Assembly: GCA_020249415.1 (NCBI GenBank)
Contig: JADCFR010000264.1
Location: 1 to 8,660 of the forward strand
Length of the DNA stretch: 8,660 nt
DNA from: Roseomonas sp.
Lineage (GTDB): Bacteria; Pseudomonadota; Alphaproteobacteria; Acetobacterales; Acetobacteraceae
Reading direction: 5' to 3'
Shown: piece after piece, positions 7,318 through 8,660 of the stretch
How positions within the stretch are numbered: position 1 is the stretch's first letter
Layout of the letters: every line of letters starts with the position of its first letter
Made by a program: the position numbers and the translations under genes
Notes under the pieces: generated by a model
The model's database searches: none
What the model was told of the DNA's origin: nothing
What the model saw: only the letters and a program-made list of their open reading frames with translations

Positions 7318-8106
7318 GTGAACAACGACCAACTTCTCAACCAACTGACGCAACAGGCGGTCGAAGCCCGTCGCCTGATGCTTGGTAGGCTTCTGTTTAG
7401 TCGCCTTCAGGGTGCGGTCCGCTATGGCCCCTTGAAGGGCTTTCGCCTCAATGAACAACAGGCATGGGGCCAGGGAGATTTAGGCCCGAAACTGTTGGGG
7501 CTTTATGAACAGGAAGTTCTGGCAAGAATCGCAGCACGCGGCAGGAAATGGGAATGTGTGATCAATCTTGGCGCAGGCGATGGCTATTATGGCGTCGGAA
7601 TGGTCAAAAGCGGCCTTGCCGCACGCAGCATCTGTTTTGAACAAAAAGACGAAGGTCAGGTGGCGATCAGACGCGTGGCGGAAAACAATGGCGTTGCTGA
7701 TCGCGTGACGATACTTGGCCGAGCCGAAGCTGATTTTTTGGATAGCCCCGAGCTTCAGGGCATTGATCTTTCACGAACCCTCATCATTGTGGATATTGAA
7801 GGTGGGGAATTCAGTCTTCTTGCTGACAATCTGCTTTATCGCCTGAAGGATGCGGAAATGATCATCGAACTGCATGGTCGCTTCGTGTCAAAAGAGCCAA
7901 ATTTTGAGGCAAACTTCGTCCAAAGATTGTCGAAATTCTTTCGCTATGAAGTATTTTTCATGGGGCAGCGCGATTTATCCGGAATTACTGAACTGGCTGC
8001 GCTTGGGGATAGTGATCGGTGGCTGTTGTGTTCCGAAGGGCGCCCCTTTCTCATGCGTTGGGCTTATTGCCATCCAATCTCAAACCAGGTCGAAGGCCAT
8101 GGCTGA
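7318..8106 (+). CDS. FkbM-like SAM-dependent methyltransferase, probable insertion
   Basis: This 262-residue protein has a class I methyltransferase fold. The SAM-binding loop is INLGAGDGYYG at residues 82-92, the acidic end of strand two is CFEQ (Glu109), and IIVDIEGGEF (157-165) corresponds to the K/V-D-x-E-G-x-E signature of FkbM-type enzymes; IELHG follows at 183-187. The N-terminal YGPLKGFRL and LLGLYEQEVL segments resemble methyltransferases found in surface-polysaccharide gene clusters (recall-based). The acceptor, perhaps a sugar hydroxyl, is unknown. The GTG at 7318 has GAAGGA eight bases upstream and lies 12 bases after the AtuA-type stop. Composition differs from its neighbours: my tallies give 66/120 GC at 7561-7680 and 51/120 at 7861-7980, against 80/120 at 6421-6540. 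AGA arginine (residues 70, 118, 203) and TTA leucine (55, 220) codons occur. This suggests horizontal acquisition. Its end overlaps the small AtuA-type gene by eight bases. Confidence 0.85.
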   Translation: MNNDQLLNQLTQQAVEARRLMLGRLLFSRLQGAVRYGPLKGFRLNEQQAWGQGDLGPKLLGLYEQEVLARIAARGRKWECVINLGAGDGYYGVGMVKSGLAARSICFEQKDEGQVAIRRVAENNGVADRVTILGRAEADFLDSPELQGIDLSRTLIIVDIEGGEFSLLADNLLYRLKDAEMIIELHGRFVSKEPNFEANFVQRLSKFFRYEVFFMGQRDLSGITELAALGDSDRWLLCSEGRPFLMRWAYCHPISNQVEGHG

Positions 8107-8446
8107 AACCACCACCGTCACCCTGCATGACATTGCCCATAGCCGCGCGGGCGATAAGGGCAATCGCGTCAATCTTTCGCTCATGCCCTATGATCCGGCG
8201 CATTATGATCTGCTCGCCGAACAGGTCACGGCGGAAAAGGTGCTGGCGCTATTTCGCCACCGGGGCGCCACCGGCTGCACGCGTTACGATCTGCCGCTGC
8301 TGCACGCCTTTAATTTCGTGATTGATGATGTGCTCGAAGGCGGCGTGAATGGCAGCCTTAACCTCGATGGCCATGGCAAGAGCCATTCCTTCCGGCTGCT
8401 CGCCATGGCCATTGAAGTGCCGCGCGAAAGGCTCAGCCGCCCTTGA
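8099..8446 (+). CDS. Small AtuA-associated protein (AtuA C-terminal ferredoxin-like domain family)
   Basis: The product has 115 residues, with LHDIAHSRAGDKGNRVNLSL near residues 9-28, FRHRGATGCTRYDLPLLHAFNFV around 52-74, and a glycine-rich GGVNGSLNLDGHGKSHS segment at 81-97. These are the characteristic features of the short protein found next to, or fused to the C-terminus of, DUF1446/AtuA proteins. S-R-A-G-D-K-G-N is the most conserved block. Its biochemical role is unknown; by association it should form part of the same enzyme as the large AtuA-type protein, from which it is here separated by the methyltransferase gene. The ATG at 8099 lies inside the end of that gene, eight bases before its stop is complete, with only a close-spaced GAAGG upstream, so translation may depend on coupling. 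Its stop region overlaps the convergent SMP-30-type gene by 14 bases. GC (73/120 at 8161-8280) is back near the window's norm. Confidence 0.88.
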   Translation: MAETTTVTLHDIAHSRAGDKGNRVNLSLMPYDPAHYDLLAEQVTAEKVLALFRHRGATGCTRYDLPLLHAFNFVIDDVLEGGVNGSLNLDGHGKSHSFRLLAMAIEVPRERLSRP

Positions 8447-8660
8447 CGCCTTCCGTATTCACATAAAGTGCATACAAGGATTGCGCGGCGGCCATGAACA
8501 ACCGGTTGCGATAGCGCCCACCGAAACAGACATTGGCGCAGCGTTCCGGCAAATGGATATGCCCAATCGGCGCGCCGGCATTGTTGTAGATGCGCACACC
8601 GTCAAACTCCGCGGTCATGCCCCAACCGCACCATAGATTGCCATCCACATCCACGCGGAA
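8433..8660 (-). CDS. SMP-30/gluconolactonase-family protein, C-terminal fragment
   Basis: The last 75 codons of a minus-strand gene are visible; its start lies beyond the right edge. The fragment reads FRVDVDGNLWCGWGM, then RIYNNAGAPIGHIHLP, then NVCFGG and RLFMAAAQSLYALYVNTEG. This pattern (V-D-x-x-G-N-L-W, a loop back to I-x-L-P, then N-x-x-F-G-G...L-x-x-x-A-x-x-S-L-Y) is the final blade region of the six-bladed propeller of SMP-30/gluconolactonase/LRE-like proteins, which hydrolyse sugar lactones or related esters using one divalent metal. The aspartate of the preceding P-D-G motif, a metal ligand in the family, would lie just outside the window. The gene converges on the small AtuA-type gene and overlaps its end. 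A lactonase would fit a carbohydrate- or sugar-acid-related neighbourhood, but the substrate cannot be inferred. Confidence 0.85.
   Translation of the reverse strand, partial: FRVDVDGNLWCGWGMTAEFDGVRIYNNAGAPIGHIHLPERCANVCFGGRYRNRLFMAAAQSLYALYVNTEGVKGG

Noticed and set aside
8426..8454. Possible hairpin GAAAGGC / GCCTTCC at the convergent gene ends
   Set aside because: Five contiguous pairs, a mismatch and a 15-base loop, with no following T tract on either strand.
1..8660. tRNA, rRNA, CRISPR array, insertion sequence or phage gene
   Set aside because: Intergenic gaps are all under 90 bases, and no tRNA-like fold, spaced direct repeats, transposase or integrase motif was seen.

Overview
The window is gene-dense and GC-rich: hand tallies of stretches inside ordinary genes give roughly 61-67% GC. 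Start codons are ATG or GTG, AGGAGG-type ribosome binding sites are common, and adjacent genes overlap by a few bases. All proteins are soluble metabolic enzymes. Protein style and composition suggest an alphaproteobacterium, perhaps of the Acetobacteraceae/Rhodospirillales type. That placement is inference; no rRNA, tRNA or other marker gene is present. I see no insertion sequence, CRISPR array or tRNA.

Left block (1-3195, minus strand) is a probable four-gene operon, read right to left. It encodes a glutathione S-transferase resembling the beta-etherase (LigE-like) type, a metal-dependent amidohydrolase, a xylose-isomerase-like TIM-barrel protein, and the first 12 codons of what looks like a VOC/extradiol-dioxygenase-type protein that runs off the left edge. 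The 84-base gap between the GST and amidohydrolase genes is almost entirely occupied by three consecutive inverted repeats.

Central and right block (3249-8446, plus strand) starts from a 53-bp divergent gap. It encodes glycerol kinase (glpK), a SelA-like PLP enzyme, a large AtuA/DUF1446-family protein, an FkbM-like SAM methyltransferase, and the small AtuA-associated protein. The first three are joined by ATGA and GTGA four-base overlaps, so they are probably translationally coupled. The methyltransferase has clearly lower GC, sits between the large and small AtuA-type genes, and looks like a later insertion into an older gene pair.

At the right edge, a minus-strand gene of the SMP-30/gluconolactonase family enters and overlaps the end of the small AtuA-type gene tail to tail by 14 bp.

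Together the genes read as two divergent catabolic operons of unknown substrate. The glycerol kinase has a canonical active site but no glpD, glpF or regulator beside it. The SelA-like/AtuA-type pair is a plausible uncharacterised carbon-use module. The strongest anomaly is the methyltransferase embedded in it.
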